Shown: piece after piece, positions 18,653 through 29,800 of the stretch
Numbering within the stretch: the first letter of the stretch is position 1
Layout: each line of letters opens with the position of its first letter
Source of the DNA: Hygrophila difformis
Taxonomy: Eukaryota > Streptophyta > Magnoliopsida > Lamiales > Acanthaceae
DNA length: 64,000 nucleotides
Reading direction: 5' to 3'
NCBI GenBank assembly: GCA_030278955.1
Contig: JAOANR010000002.1
Location: 24,972,057 to 25,036,056 of the forward strand
Notes under the pieces: generated by a model
The model's database searches: none
Seen by the model: only the letters and a program-made list of their open reading frames with translations
What the model was told of the DNA's origin: nothing
Translations under genes and position numbers: made by a program

Positions 18653-21394
18653 AAATGGCATCACCAGCCATTCATATAACCCAAACTTGGTTTTGAAGGC
18701 AGTCTTCCACTCATCTCCGGGTTGCATTCGTATTTGATGATAGCCACTTTTCAAGTCGATCTTGGAGAAGACCATTGCACCGCTTAGTTCATCCAACATG
18801 TCATCAAGACGAGGAATTGGGTGGCGATACTTCACAGTGATCGCATTAACAGCTCTGCAATCGACACACATCCTCCATTCCCCATTCTTCTTGGGAACTA
18901 AGAGCACAGGCACAGCACATGGTGATAGACTTTCTCGTATCCATCCTTTATCAAGCAATGCTTGAACTTGGCATTGAATTTCAGCTGTCTCTTCAGGATT
19001 CATCCTATATGCTGGTCTGTTTGGAATTGATGCTCCAGGCATAAACTCAATCTGATGCTCTATTCCTCTCAAGGGTGGTAGTCCTTCCGGAAACTCGTCA
19101 GGAAACACATCTTGATTCTTCTCGAGCATCCTAGCAAAAGTAGCAGGAATTTCAGGCGAAGACTTTTCTGTTCCTAAGTTTAATGAAATAGGCTTAATAA
19201 GTGCAAGGAAACAGTAACCTGGAAATTCTGGTTCTTTGATGGCTCGTTCAATGGAAGTTCTGTCCATCAGTAGACAGTTCTCTGCAGCCATCTTCGTCTT
19301 TCCCTTACTAGTTGAGGCTTCAGCCTTCTTCTTGCTGGTATTCCTTTCCTTGTGTTCCCTTTCTTCTTCCTCAACTTGTTTCTTCAGCTTGTCTGATTCC
19401 CTTCTCACAAGGGCTACAGATAATGGTTTCAACAGATATGCTTTCTTGCCCTTTTTAAACTCTATGGTGTTGTCTTTACCATGATATGTCACATTATTAT
19501 CTGACAACCAAGGTCTTCCTAACAGTACATGACACGCATTCATAGGAATCACATCACATAAGACGTTCTCAGTATAAGATCCTATGGTAATTGGGACACG
19601 TGCTTGATGTGTTACTTTCAATCGACCACTTGTGTTCATCCAGTGTAGCAGATATGGACTTGCATGCTCCTCTAAAGGTAAGTTCAACCTGCGTACACAA
19701 AACAGTGAAACTACATTAGTGCAGCTCCCGTTGTCAACAATAATTGTAGCACCTTTACCATTGATAGTACAAAAGTAATGAAATAAATTCTCCCTTTGAT
19801 CATCAGGTGATTTATCAGTATTCAGAATTCTCATTGCCACCATAGTTTGGAAGGTTTCTTCTCCTTCAACAGTCTCTCGTCCTTCTTGGTCTTCTTCAAC
19901 ATACTCACATTCATCATCCTCATTCGGACACTCTTCTTCTTCATCAATCAGGTTTAGCATACCACTTTCAGTGATAGCTACCAATCTTTCTTCTCCAGTA
20001 TCCAATAGTGCCACTTTTCTTACATTGGTGCATTCATTCGCATAGTGACCACTTCGTTGGCATTTCCAGCACACAACATCTCTTTTGTCTCGGCCTCCCC
20101 TATTCTTGTCAACCTCTTGCCCCTTTGGCCTGTCATCCTTTCTAAATTCTTGGAAATTCTTACCAATTTCAAAGGTGCGATGTCTGTTGTTCTGATTTGT
20201 AGGTTGTGGTTTTGCCGGTTCCTTCTTATCATTCCATTGCTGTGACTGTGTTTTCACCAGCCATGGTTTTGAATTGTTGCCTGCAACAGTGGATCTCACA
20301 GGATAAGTCCTTGCCTCCTTTTGTTGTCTTTCAATCTTCAGCGCTTTGTCGTACAGCTCTGCAAGAGAATCAAACCCTCTAAGATCTGCTTCTTTGAAGA
20401 TTTCCTTCCTCAATCCTCCTGCAAATCTGCTCAAGGTGATGTCCTCATCTTCAACAATCCCACATCTCATCAGTAGTCTTTCCAGCTCATGGTAATACTC
20501 TTCCACAGTCTTAGTACCCTGCGTAAGAAAAGAAAGCTTAATGAATAACTCTTGTTTGTATTTCGGAGGTACAAACCTATGTCTCATGGCTTCCACTAAT
20601 CCAGTCCAAGTATGGATCTGTTCATATTGCAACCTATCATTATCATAGCATAACTTTTTCCACTAACTTAAAGCATAATCCCTGAATTCAATAACAGCTA
20701 ATTGCAATTTCTTTCTTTCAGAATATCTATGGACATTAAAAATTAACTCCATTTGATCATGCCATTCAATGAATTCATTAGGATCAGTGGTCCCCCTGAA
20801 GGTTGGGATGGTGAATTTGATAGCCTTAAGACTATCATCAGTGTCTTCCTCTGGAACCGCAGCCCTTTGATTAAATCTGCGAGGTTGGTTCCTTCCCTGC
20901 TGGTTTCTTTGGTTGCCTTGATGTACAGAAACTCGCTCCCAATCATCTTCTCGGTCATCATCTTCATCGGAGATGGTTTGAAATTCCTCTTGTTGTCTGA
21001 TTGGAGCATCTCTTTGAGGTCTCACCCTTGGCTCTCTCCTTTCTTCAGTCGTGGTTTGAGGAGGTCTTGTATTAGCTCGAGGAGGTCCATATCTCCTGTC
21101 AAAGTTTCCAACTCCAGACACCTGTTCTTTCCCTCTGTCAGACGAGCCTGCAATATAAGATGGATCAGTAGCATCTCTATTCAAAGAATTAAATTTTCTA
21201 TCAATGACTTTGAGTAAGTCATCTCTGATGATGCTTTGTTGTTCAACTAGCTTGGCATCAAACTTTTCAGTAATGTCATTGAGCTGCTCATTGATGCCAT
21301 GTTCCATTCTGTCCATTTTAGAACATAGCTCACGGCTTTGTTGAGCAAGTACTGCTTGAAGTGCTTCCATCGTCAATGGGGTATCACCTGCCAT

Positions 21395-22756
21395 AGCAAC
21401 ACTAAAGAGTATATGTATAAAAGATAAGTAAAAGAATTGAAGAGTTTTGGGTGATCTCACAATATCACACAGTGTAGTATTCAATTGGTTTGTCACCAAT
21501 TCTTCTTCAGAACTTTCTTGCTTTGGTCACCCAACTTGGAACAAATTCAGAGGATTGCGCTTCGAAGTAATGTACGCACAGTACAAGAATCAAGTTGTAC
21601 TGTTCGACTCAATCAAGAACCGCAACAAACAGCAGAGTGTGATAAATCAGTGCAAGTAATGTCAAGTCCAATGCGTTAGTCAAATAATTGCAATCAATTG
21701 TCTCCTCACAATATAGACTGAACCCACTGAAATATGAGAAGTGACTCACCAACACTCGACTCCCAATCCCCCAAAGATGTAGAAAGTAGATGATATAAAA
21801 AATATTGAAGCACGATCAGCTTGTTCTTTCTTTCTTTTCTTCTTTTGTTTTTTTTTTGTTTTTTTTTTTTCACTTGTGGTTTTCAACAGCTAAGTATCAC
21901 TTTTGATAGGGCGAATGCTAGCTGTATATATCCACTAGATCTTTTTCTTTCGTTTTTTTTTTTGAACTAAGCTGAATACGCTTTGTTTTCTGAACACTTG
22001 ATGAGTTTCAGATCTTTCTTCAATGCACGCACACTTTGTGGAATAAAATTTGGAATAAGATTTATAGTGCGAGACGTGGGGGAAATAAGGAATTCAGCAA
22101 CTATGATGAGCTGTATTAAATTGGTCCCCACGGTAACAAACCCGTAACAAACACTTAACCCTTGTAACAAACTCTGAATCCCGTAACAAACTGGTCCCCA
22201 CAGTAACAAACTTTTGTATACTGATCTACCAATAACACCCTCAGTAATCAGCCCCCAAAGATCAAATGTAGTCTCTCAAGAACACTCAACAAGATTTGAT
22301 GAACTTGGATGAATATGCCAAGAACACCAAAATCACACAGTACGCTCTCGAGACAATTTCAAGCAATAAATCTGACTAAAACAATGAACAATCAATCACA
22401 AGCATAAGATTTTCAATCACAAAGGCCAATAAACAGAAAACACGCTCAAAACAAACTGGCACAAGGATCAAAGAGACGGATCCTTTTAAATTCGTATGTA
22501 TATTCAAAGATATGCACAGAATCTTCAAATAAGCATATCTTTCTCAAATCTTATCCGATTTGGAAGATCTTTATATGCAGATTTATGTATTCGGCACGAG
22601 GATTCCAAATATGAAATCAGATTGGACAAATAATGAACGAAACAATTCCAGAAAATTGAAACAAAATTCTGGCGTGAATAAGAACTCAAGAACACGAAGA
22701 AATTTTTGGATTTTTGATTTATAGGAATTGAAAAACACCTATTGAACTAGAATCGA
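21395..22756 (-). other. RE-E untranslated leader
   Basis: About 1.36 kb, non-coding, with T-rich runs at 21840-21870 and 21950-21965. Holds LH2 (21578-21603) and a diverged leader box (about 21870-21900). Near 22130-22220 the word GTAACAAAC recurs four or five times. Confidence 0.7.
21578..21603 (-). promoter_or_regulatory. Leader hairpin LH2, RE-E copy
   Basis: Perfect 9-bp stem, arms ACAGTACAA and TTGTACTGT with an 8-base loop, 185 bases upstream of the gag ATG, flanked by GTAC-GC and TCGACTCAATCAA. This is the best-paired copy. Confidence 0.65.
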
Positions 22757-22769
22757 GGCTCTGATACCA
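22757..22769 (-). other. RE-E primer-binding site (tRNA-iMet)
   Basis: Complement of TGGTATCAGAGCC, 12 bases from the 5' LTR at 22782. Confidence 0.95.
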
Positions 22770-22781
22770 AATTTATAATAC

Positions 22782-23740
22782 TGCCATGGATCGGATTCCA
22801 GACACAATAGGACTTTGACGAAACGCGGAAAAACGAAATAGAAAGATAGACGAAACCTACCAATTTGATCAAGAGAATTGAGATGGAGTTAATCCTCGAG
22901 GGAATAAGCGCACCTCCTCTTCCAATGATCCTCCTTGGATGAAGTCGAGCAATCCAGTTTCGAAGATTGCAAGGTGAGTTTGCCAATTGAAACACACAAA
23001 GTTTAAGAACACTCGGAATATCGACTTTTGAAAAAGAAAATTGTATTCATCAAATTAATCAAAAGTGTTTACAATAGTAATTGAGGACCTATATATAGGC
23101 CCCAAGTAAACCTATCAGCTATGGGAATAAATCCCACAAAATCAGGAAACTAATTCCTCAAATAAGGAAACTAGTTAGATATACTAAATCTATTTTAAAC
23201 AATGAAATAAAATAAAATAACAAAAGATATGGAAACAAGATATGATTCTGCATGCATGAACTGATTTACGCAGCTCGCTTCATCTTGGAAAAGCTGTCGC
23301 GCGCGTGAAAATGACAGTGTTGCAGAAATCGTAGACTTGCTTCAGAATGCTCGCGATGTTCTTTTGGAAAGCTTATTGAGAACGCCGCGTGCGGATGTCG
23401 CGAGGACCGCGTCACTTGATCTTCAAAATCCCGTTATCCACATACAGTGTTCCCTCGCGATGTTTCCACGCGTTGTGAAATATCATGGCGTGCAGTAGAA
23501 AAGACATCGCGTGCGGCGAGCGGAACTCCTCAGAAATCCGCTAAGTGTTTTTCCGCATAGCCTTCTTCCTCCGGCAGCTTCCATGTGATCATTGTTCTTC
23601 CTCCGAAGGTTGGCTTGGTCAGCTCCCATTCTTCCACATGCGTCCTTAGCAGTCCCGCTACATACTCTGTAAACTTCTTAGCTCTTTGCCTCGAACATGG
23701 GCCTTCGGGTATTTGGATCATGGCTTGGGCTACCATGCCA
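22782..23740 (-). repeat. RE-E 5' LTR
   Basis: 959 bp; TATATATA at 23090-23097. Differs from the 3' LTR by a CTTT insertion near 23360 and about eight substitutions. Ends at 23740, followed directly by the interior of the RE-G LTR. Confidence 0.92.
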
Positions 23741-25011
23741 ACACTCCAGGACCCGGGCAAGGAAATTCATGGACCGGATTGCAAGCCTTCTCAAGACTGA
23801 GGAATTCCAAAAAGAAATCAATAGAGAAGAAGGCCACAATCCGAAAGCATTAATCATGATCCAGCTCGATGAGACCGGAGGGATTCCAACCATGGAATCC
23901 CCAATTTTGAAGCAGTAAGCCATCACCGTCGCCGGAGAGTCACCGGAAGATGACCGGAGAAGCCGTCGGAGCATCGGAGCATCGCCGGAAAGTCAAATGG
24001 GGCTCGCCGGAAAGTTGGCCGGAAGTTGGCCATCGCCGGAGAGTCGTCGGAAGTCAACCGGAGCACCGGAGCATCGCCGGAAGGTCAAACGGAGCTCGCC
24101 GGAAAATTGACCGGAAGTTCGCCGGAGATCGACCGGAGCCACCGCCGGTCGCCGGATAATTTTCGGACAAGTCGGAGATTGGTCGGATAATATAATTTGT
24201 AATAGTGTAGAAAAATAAGAGCATGTGAAATTTGGCTAAGGCATGGAAGACATGTAGTTCTAATTATGTAGTTCGAATTATGCAATTCGAATTAATTCGA
24301 ACTAGACGATTCGAACTAGGCAACCCCACCATGCCTTAGGAGAATTTTGGAGGACATGCAATTCGAATTATGCAATTCGAATTATGCAATTCGAATTAAT
24401 TCGAACTAGGCAATTCAAACTAGGCAACTCCACCGTGCCTTAGAAGAATTTTGGAGGACATGCAATTCGAATTATGCAATTCGAATTATGCAATTCAAAT
24501 TAATTCGAACTAGACAATTCGAACTAGGCAACTCCACCATGCCTTAGGAGAATTTTGGAGGACATGCAATTCGAATTATGCAATTCGAATTATGCAATGC
24601 AATTCGAATTAATTAGAATTAGGCAATTCGAATTTAGTCATTGTTCATGTATTTTCTTATTCCAGAATTGCCCTTTTGTAATGAGGTCTATATATATGAC
24701 CTCCCAAACACTTGTAAGACATCTTTGCTTGAATGAATATTAATTATCTCTCTTCAAAGATCATTTGTGAGTTTACCCACATTCTCACACACTCTTTGTA
24801 TGTTTGCTTGGAAACATTCATCAACTTGGCTTGAGGCTACCATTGTTGATCATCAAACCGAGGCTTGAGTGGAAGGATTGGGATGAGGTCAAGGTTTTGA
24901 ACACCTTGGTTGCTTCCCCCGACGATTCTTGTTGCGGTTTTGCTTCCCTATCTTTATCTTTTATTTTTCTTCCTTTGTTCTTGCAAGTTAGTAACCAAGA
25001 GATCCATGGCA
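23741..25011 (+). repeat. RE-G 5' LTR, front end missing
   Basis: Plus-strand LTR of about 1.27 kb ending GATCCATGGCA at 25011; about the first 50 bases are replaced by RE-E. The surviving front encodes SRTRARKFMDRIASLLK and then ALIMIQLDETGG, very close to the tail in the RE-M LTR. A CCGGA tract runs 23930-24170 (some 20 CCGGA words), then a 104-bp tandem repeat (24250-24640), then TATATATA at 24689-24696. Because a primer-binding site follows, this is a 5' LTR. Confidence 0.88.
24250..24640 (+). repeat. 104-bp tandem repeat built of GCAATTCGAATT units
   Basis: Higher-order repeat: the word GCCTTAG recurs at 24333, 24437 and 24541, exactly 104 bp apart, and each period contains three or four TGCAATTCGAATTA units plus TTCGAACTAGGCAA. 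It occupies the U3 array position but, unlike the others, is AT-rich with a TTCGAA core. Confidence 0.9.
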
Positions 25012-25024
25012 TCCTAATTTATTT

Positions 25025-25036
25025 GGTATCAGAGCT
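25025..25036 (+). other. RE-G primer-binding site (tRNA-iMet)
   Basis: TGGTATCAGAGC, 13 bases after the LTR end. Confidence 0.92.
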
Positions 25037-25717
25037 TATCTTGGTTCTACTTATTATTATTTTCAAAACCCAAAAATATATCTCCTTGTGTTTGTGTTTT
25101 TGTCCCTAAAAATTCAAGAAAACCGAAAAATATAGGTGCTGTCCAATTTTCGAAAATTCTGGAATTTGCTCGTTAGGATTTTCTGAAATCTGGTCGCATA
25201 ATCTTGTTCCTCTCGTCGAGTAGATGTGTTTACATATAAAGTTCATCAAAAACGGACGTCGGAATCAAAAGTTATGGCCGATTGAAGTTCTTGGGTGTTC
25301 TTGTTGAAAAATCCGAAAATTCATATATTTTGCTTCTTCATTTTGTGTTTTCTTGTGTTTGTTGTTAGTTTTCACTCATTATGCATCTTACATGTGTATG
25401 TATGCATTTGGAATGTGTTTATGGAATTAATTGGTTAATATGCTTCTAAAAATTCCACATGAGTGTTTGAGTAATTTATGAGTGTTCTTATGATCTTCAA
25501 CTATATTCAAGTTGATCTTCATTGTTGTTCTTGAGCCCAAAAATCTGAATCCAAAATTTCCATAAGGGACGTGTGTTGTTGTGATTTAGTAGGGATAATC
25601 ATTCCAAGTACTAGGTAGGAGTGATCATTGTATGGAAAAGTTGATGGGAAAAGTTGGTAGTAAAGTATGGGCAAGTTGATTTGATTAAAGTTGGAACAAC
25701 AAAATCCCCATAGAGTG
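25037..25717 (+). other. RE-G leader fragment
   Basis: Non-coding leader with the usual wording (CTTGTTCCTCTCGTCGAGTA; AACGGACGTCGGAATC) up to about 25560; from there to about 25717 I recognise nothing. The junction with RE-H is placed only roughly. No gag of RE-G remains. Confidence 0.55.
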
Positions 25718-25897
25718 GCTACAATATCATCTTCATAGTCACAATCATACTCATTCTCACCTTCCTCATTTTCCTCTTTATCGGTCTCACTATCCGAAAG
25801 GAAGATCATTCATCCGTCTTGCAAAATCACAATATTTCTCATGACGCCATTCTTTTTATCAAAAACTTTTCTCTCGTTAGGGCACTCATTAGCATAG
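25718..25897 (-). pseudogene. RE-H gag fragment around zinc knuckle
   Basis: Minus-strand code for the second half of a CCHC knuckle, YANECPNE (compare HYANEC in RE-E), followed by the acidic stretch typical between Gag and protease (DSETDKEENEEGE, DCDYEDD). One in-frame TGA lies at about 25810. The right end is the LTR-I boundary at 25898 and CATAG (25893-25897) is probably one copy of the LTR-I target duplication. The left end is unclear. It is a remnant of an old minus-strand element whose other parts would lie beyond RE-J and are outside the window. Confidence 0.65.
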
Positions 25898-26690
25898 TGC
25901 CATGGATCTCAAGTGTCTATCCGAAATCAAGATCAAAAAGAGGGGGAAGAAGAGAATTTCGATCAAACCAAAAAAAAGAACAAAAGATCAAAAGAAGAAC
26001 AAAATACTTGGTGATGGAGAAGGATGTGCTCTCGGCCACATCTTCAAGAAGCAAGAGACCCGGACCCTTCTAGTTCGAACCATATGCCTCCATGGATGCT
26101 CTCCAAGATCGACGTCGTGGTGCCTCCTTCAAGCGATCCCCGCGTCACGACCCCAACAAGCTAACTTGAGGAACCGATTTGCCATTCTTCTCACAAGGTG
26201 TCACGGCCAAGGGGTGGTGGTGGAAGGGTGTTCGGCCGTGGCTTGGGAGGAGTTGGAAGGGTAGATTCTTTGAGGGTTCTATCTACCTCTCAAAGAGAAA
26301 ACAAGAGAACAAGAGATCCTCTCTCAAACTCTCAAAGTGTATTCAAATTCCAAATGATCAAAGCTATCATACAAGTGTGGGGGTGATGGCCTTTTAAAGG
26401 CCAAGGTCACGCCCAAAAAAATGGAAAAGGGGAATGCCACCATCCAAACAAGGCCCTTACTACTTCCCCTCAACTCCCAACAAGTTCAACTCCACACAAA
26501 CTTAACCATCTCCATGACAAGTCAAACTAACTCCAAGACATAAACCTAGTACTATCCTAGTTAACCTAGTATTAGGATGTCTCAATACTTTTGTCCTAAT
26601 GAGATCATGCCTAATAGGAATACACAAGCAAACATCTAAACTAGAATGTTTTTACACATGTAATAGAAACATAGGTAGACATGTCTTGGT
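25898..26690 (-). repeat. LTR-I, partial LTR
   Basis: Minus-strand LTR end GATCCATGGCA at 25898 without an adjoining primer-binding site on the left, so it is a 3' or solo LTR. The core promoter candidate is the palindromic GGCCTTTTAAAGGCC near 26390. No CGCG array is visible; the stretch 26400-26690 has no feature that I recognise. The LTR start is not reached because RE-J is inserted at 26690/26691. Confidence 0.6.
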
Positions 26691-26857
26691 TGCCATGGAT
26701 CGAGGATTGGATACGTTGTCCTAACTTCTTCTCTTTAGCTCCAAATGGTCTCTTTCCTTCTCCCAAGCTTTAATCTTCATCTTCCCTTGTCAACATGATG
26801 CATACACCTTGATTGGACTTTATGAAATTGATTGTTGAAGTTGGGACGTCCTCGTCA
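26691..26857 (-). repeat. RE-J 3' LTR, only 167 bp
   Basis: Has both proper ends, TGACGAGGACGTCC next to the polypurine tract (26857) and CTCGATCCATGGCA (26691), like the RE-O LTR end, but nothing between: no TATA box, no CCGGA tract, no array. Most likely an internal deletion of a normal LTR. An alternative reading, in which the LTR continues to 25898, would give 960 bp but leaves an LTR-end signature in its middle. Confidence 0.6.
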
Positions 26858-26870
26858 CTCTCTCCCCCTT
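26858..26870 (-). other. RE-J polypurine tract
   Basis: Minus strand AAGGGGGAGAGAG beside the LTR start TGACGAGG. Confidence 0.9.
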
Positions 26871-29800
26871 GAAAAGGTTGAGACTTCAACCGATCTTGCT
26901 CCTCATCTCCAAGTTCATACAAGGTAAGATCTGAAATATTAAAAGAAGGATTAATACCATATTCACTAGGTAGATCCAATTTGTAAGCATTATCATTGAT
27001 CCTTTCGATCACTCTAAAAGGCCCATCTCCTCTTGGAGATAACTTGTCCCTCCTTTGGGCCGGAAACCTTTCCTTCCTCATATGGACCCAAACCAAGTCT
27101 CCCGGTTGAAGTACAACCGCCTTGCGTCCACGATTGGCATACTTGGCATACGTTTGTGTTGCCTTTTCTAAACTTTCCTTAACTTGCACATGCATGTCCT
27201 TGATCCTTTTTGCCCTATCCCTGCCATTAGGATTCGAATACTCATTGCTAGGCAATGGCAACAAGTCAGTGGGGGCAAGGGGGTTAAGTCCATAAACCAC
27301 TTCAAAAGGAGACTTATGAGTAGCAGAATGTACATGACGATTATAAGCAAACTCAATATATGGTAAACATTCATCCCAACTTTTGCTATTACTACTCACA
27401 ATGATTCTAAGCAAGTTTCCTAATACCCTATTCACAGATTCAGTTTGACCATCAGTTTGAGGGTGATAAGAAGTAGAGAATAACAACTTAGTTCCTATTT
27501 CATGCCACAATGATTTCCAAAAATAGCTAATGAACTTAGTATCTCTATCAGAAACAATAGTCTTAAGAACACCATGCAATCTAACAATCTCCTTAAAGAA
27601 CAACTTAGCTATGTGATGAGCATCATTAGTCTTAGAACATGGAATAAAGTGAGCCATTTTAGAGAACCTATCAACTACAACAAATATAGAATCTTTAGCT
27701 CTACTAGTTCTAGGCAATCCTAAAATGAAATCCATGCTTATATCAACCCAAGGCACACTAGGTATAGGCAAAGGCATATACAATCCATGAGGTTTAGAAG
27801 TAGACTTAGCTTTAAGACAAGTAATGCACTTAGCAATATAATCGGATACCTGCTTTCGCATTCCCGGCCAATAGAATCTTTCGCCCAAAACCTCCATGGT
27901 AGCATTCTTTCCAAAGTGTCCCATCATGTCTCCTCCATGCACCTCCTTTATGAGCAATTCCCTAATAGAACATTGAGGTATGCATAGTTTATTCTCACAA
28001 TATAAGTAATCATCAACCCTATAAAACCTATCATGGCCATGCTTATGGCACAACGCATAAAGTTCACCAAAGTCCTTATCGTCCGGGTACAATGATTTAA
28101 TATGTTCAAACCCTAACAAGTGGGTTGAAGCAAAAGAAACTAATGCTATACGCCTTGACAAGGCGTCCGCCACCACATTGTCTTTTCCCTTCTTGTACTT
28201 GATGATGTAAGGGAATGTCTCAATGAAAGAGATCCATCCGGCATGCCTCCTATTGAGCTTTTGTTGACTCCTCAAGTGCTTCAATGTCTCATGATCGGTA
28301 TGTATCACAAACTCCTTTGCTAACAAGTAATGTTGCCAAGTTTTCAAAGCACAAACAATAGCATATAACTCTTTATCATAAGTAGGATAATTCAATACCG
28401 CTCCACCAAATTTTTCACTATGGAAAGCAATAGGTTTACCCTCTTATAATAATACCGCTCCCATGCCTTTTCCCGAGGCATCACATTCTAACTCAAAAGT
28501 CTTGTCAAAGTTGGGTAGAGCCAACACCGGCGCTTGTGTAAGCTTCAACTTGAGAGTCTCGAATGCTTCACTTTGATCTTCGCCCCACTTGAATGGTACT
28601 CCTTTCTTCAATAGCCCTGTCAAAGGAGAAGCAATAATGCTAAAGTTAGCTACAAATCTTCTAAAGAATCCACATAAGCCTAAAAAGCTTCTAATTTCTC
28701 CAATGTTAGTAGGAGGTGTCCATTCTTGAATGGCTTTGATCTTGGATTCATCCACCTTGAGGCCTTCCTTGCTAACTACATAACCAAGAAACACAACACT
28801 ATTAGTATGAAAGACACACTTTTTATAGTTAGCATATAATTTCTCCTCTCTAAGTTTTTCCAAGACCTTCCTAACATGCTCAACATGCTCATCCTCACTC
28901 TTACTATACACTAAGATATCATCAAAGTAAACCACAACAAAATGACCAATAAAAGCTCTAAGCACATGATTCATTAATCTCATAAAAGTAGATGGTGCAT
29001 TGGTTAACCCGAAGGGCATAACCAACCACTCATACAAACCCATCTTGGTTTTGAAAGCGGTCTTCCACTCATCCCCCGGTTGCATCCTTATTTGGTGATA
29101 GCCACTTCTCAAGTCAATCTTTGAGAACACTTGTGCTCCATGCAACTCGTCCAACATCTCATCCAACCTTGGAATTGGATGTCTATACTTGATGGTAATA
29201 GCATTCACCGCCCTACAATCCACGCACATGCGCCAAGTACCATCCTTCTTTGGCACCAATATCACGGGCACGGCACATGGTGACAAACTTTCCCTCACCC
29301 ATCCTTTGTCAAGTAGCTCTTGCACTTGTCTTTGAATCTCCTTTCCTTCTTCCGGATTGCATTTGTATGCCGCCCTATTAGGAATAGATGATCCCGGAAT
29401 GAAGTCCATTCGATGCTCAATCCCTCGAATTGGTGGTAACCCTTCGGGAAGCTCATCGGGATAGACATCTTTGTACTCATCAAGCATTCTAGAAAAAGAG
29501 TAAGGGAAAATGGTCTTAGTGTTCATTTCATAATCAAAAGAATCCTTACAAACTAAAACCAAACAATGACTAGTAGCATCATCAATCAACTCCCTTTTAC
29601 AATCTTTGTAAGATATCAAAATGTTAGAAGTGCCTTCTCCTTCATGACTTCCTTTCTTCTTTTCACCCTTGGAAGTCTTCTTGTTTCCATACTCTTCATC
29701 TTTCATCCTCTTCTTCAAGTTGACTTGATCCTTGTGAACTTCCTTCAAAGACAAAGAAGATATCACAATCTTAGTATTATCATGATGAAAAGTTATAGTA

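Larger units (their letters stand above)
14979..21394 (-). pseudogene. gag-pol: RE-E gag-pol polyprotein, two nonsense codons, split by LTR-F
   Basis: One reading frame from an ATG at 21394 (MAGDTPLTMEALQ) to the stop in the 3' LTR. In order: Gag with capsid (IKFTIPTFRGTTDPNEF, 20850-20750 area), CCHC knuckle CWKCQRSGHYANEC (about 20040-20080), protease IVDNGSCTNVVS (about 19715-19750), reverse transcriptase ([18 protein letters not shown]), RNase H (ELECDASG), integrase (HHCC; D,D35E with GQTEAVN) and GPF module. The tail IPKGPCSRQRAKKF then lies inside the LTR. Two stops break it: TAG at about 20660 where homologues have the second Trp of WW, and TAG at about 16428 in KDQYA-type sequence (Gln to stop). 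LTR-F splits the reverse transcriptase at [10 protein letters not shown]; removing 1304 bp restores the frame. No functional product is expected. Confidence 0.9.
14235..23740 (-). mobile_element. RE-E, degenerate autonomous Ty3/gypsy element
   Basis: A minus-strand element, about 8.2 kb once solo LTR-F is removed. LTRs at 14235-15189 (955 bp) and 22782-23740 (959 bp) differ at about eight positions plus a 4-bp indel by eye, so it is older than RE-C, RE-M, RE-N and RE-Q. It has primer-binding site, leader, gag-pol with two nonsense codons, and polypurine tract. There is no target duplication: GGGAA on the left, ACACT on the right, and the flanks are integrase code on one side and a 5'-LTR interior on the other. 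See findings. Confidence 0.9.

Noticed and set aside
25898..26857. One 960-bp LTR for RE-J
   Set aside because: An LTR-end signature CTCGATCCATGGCA at 26691 and the change of sequence character there favour two units; kept as an alternative in the feature.
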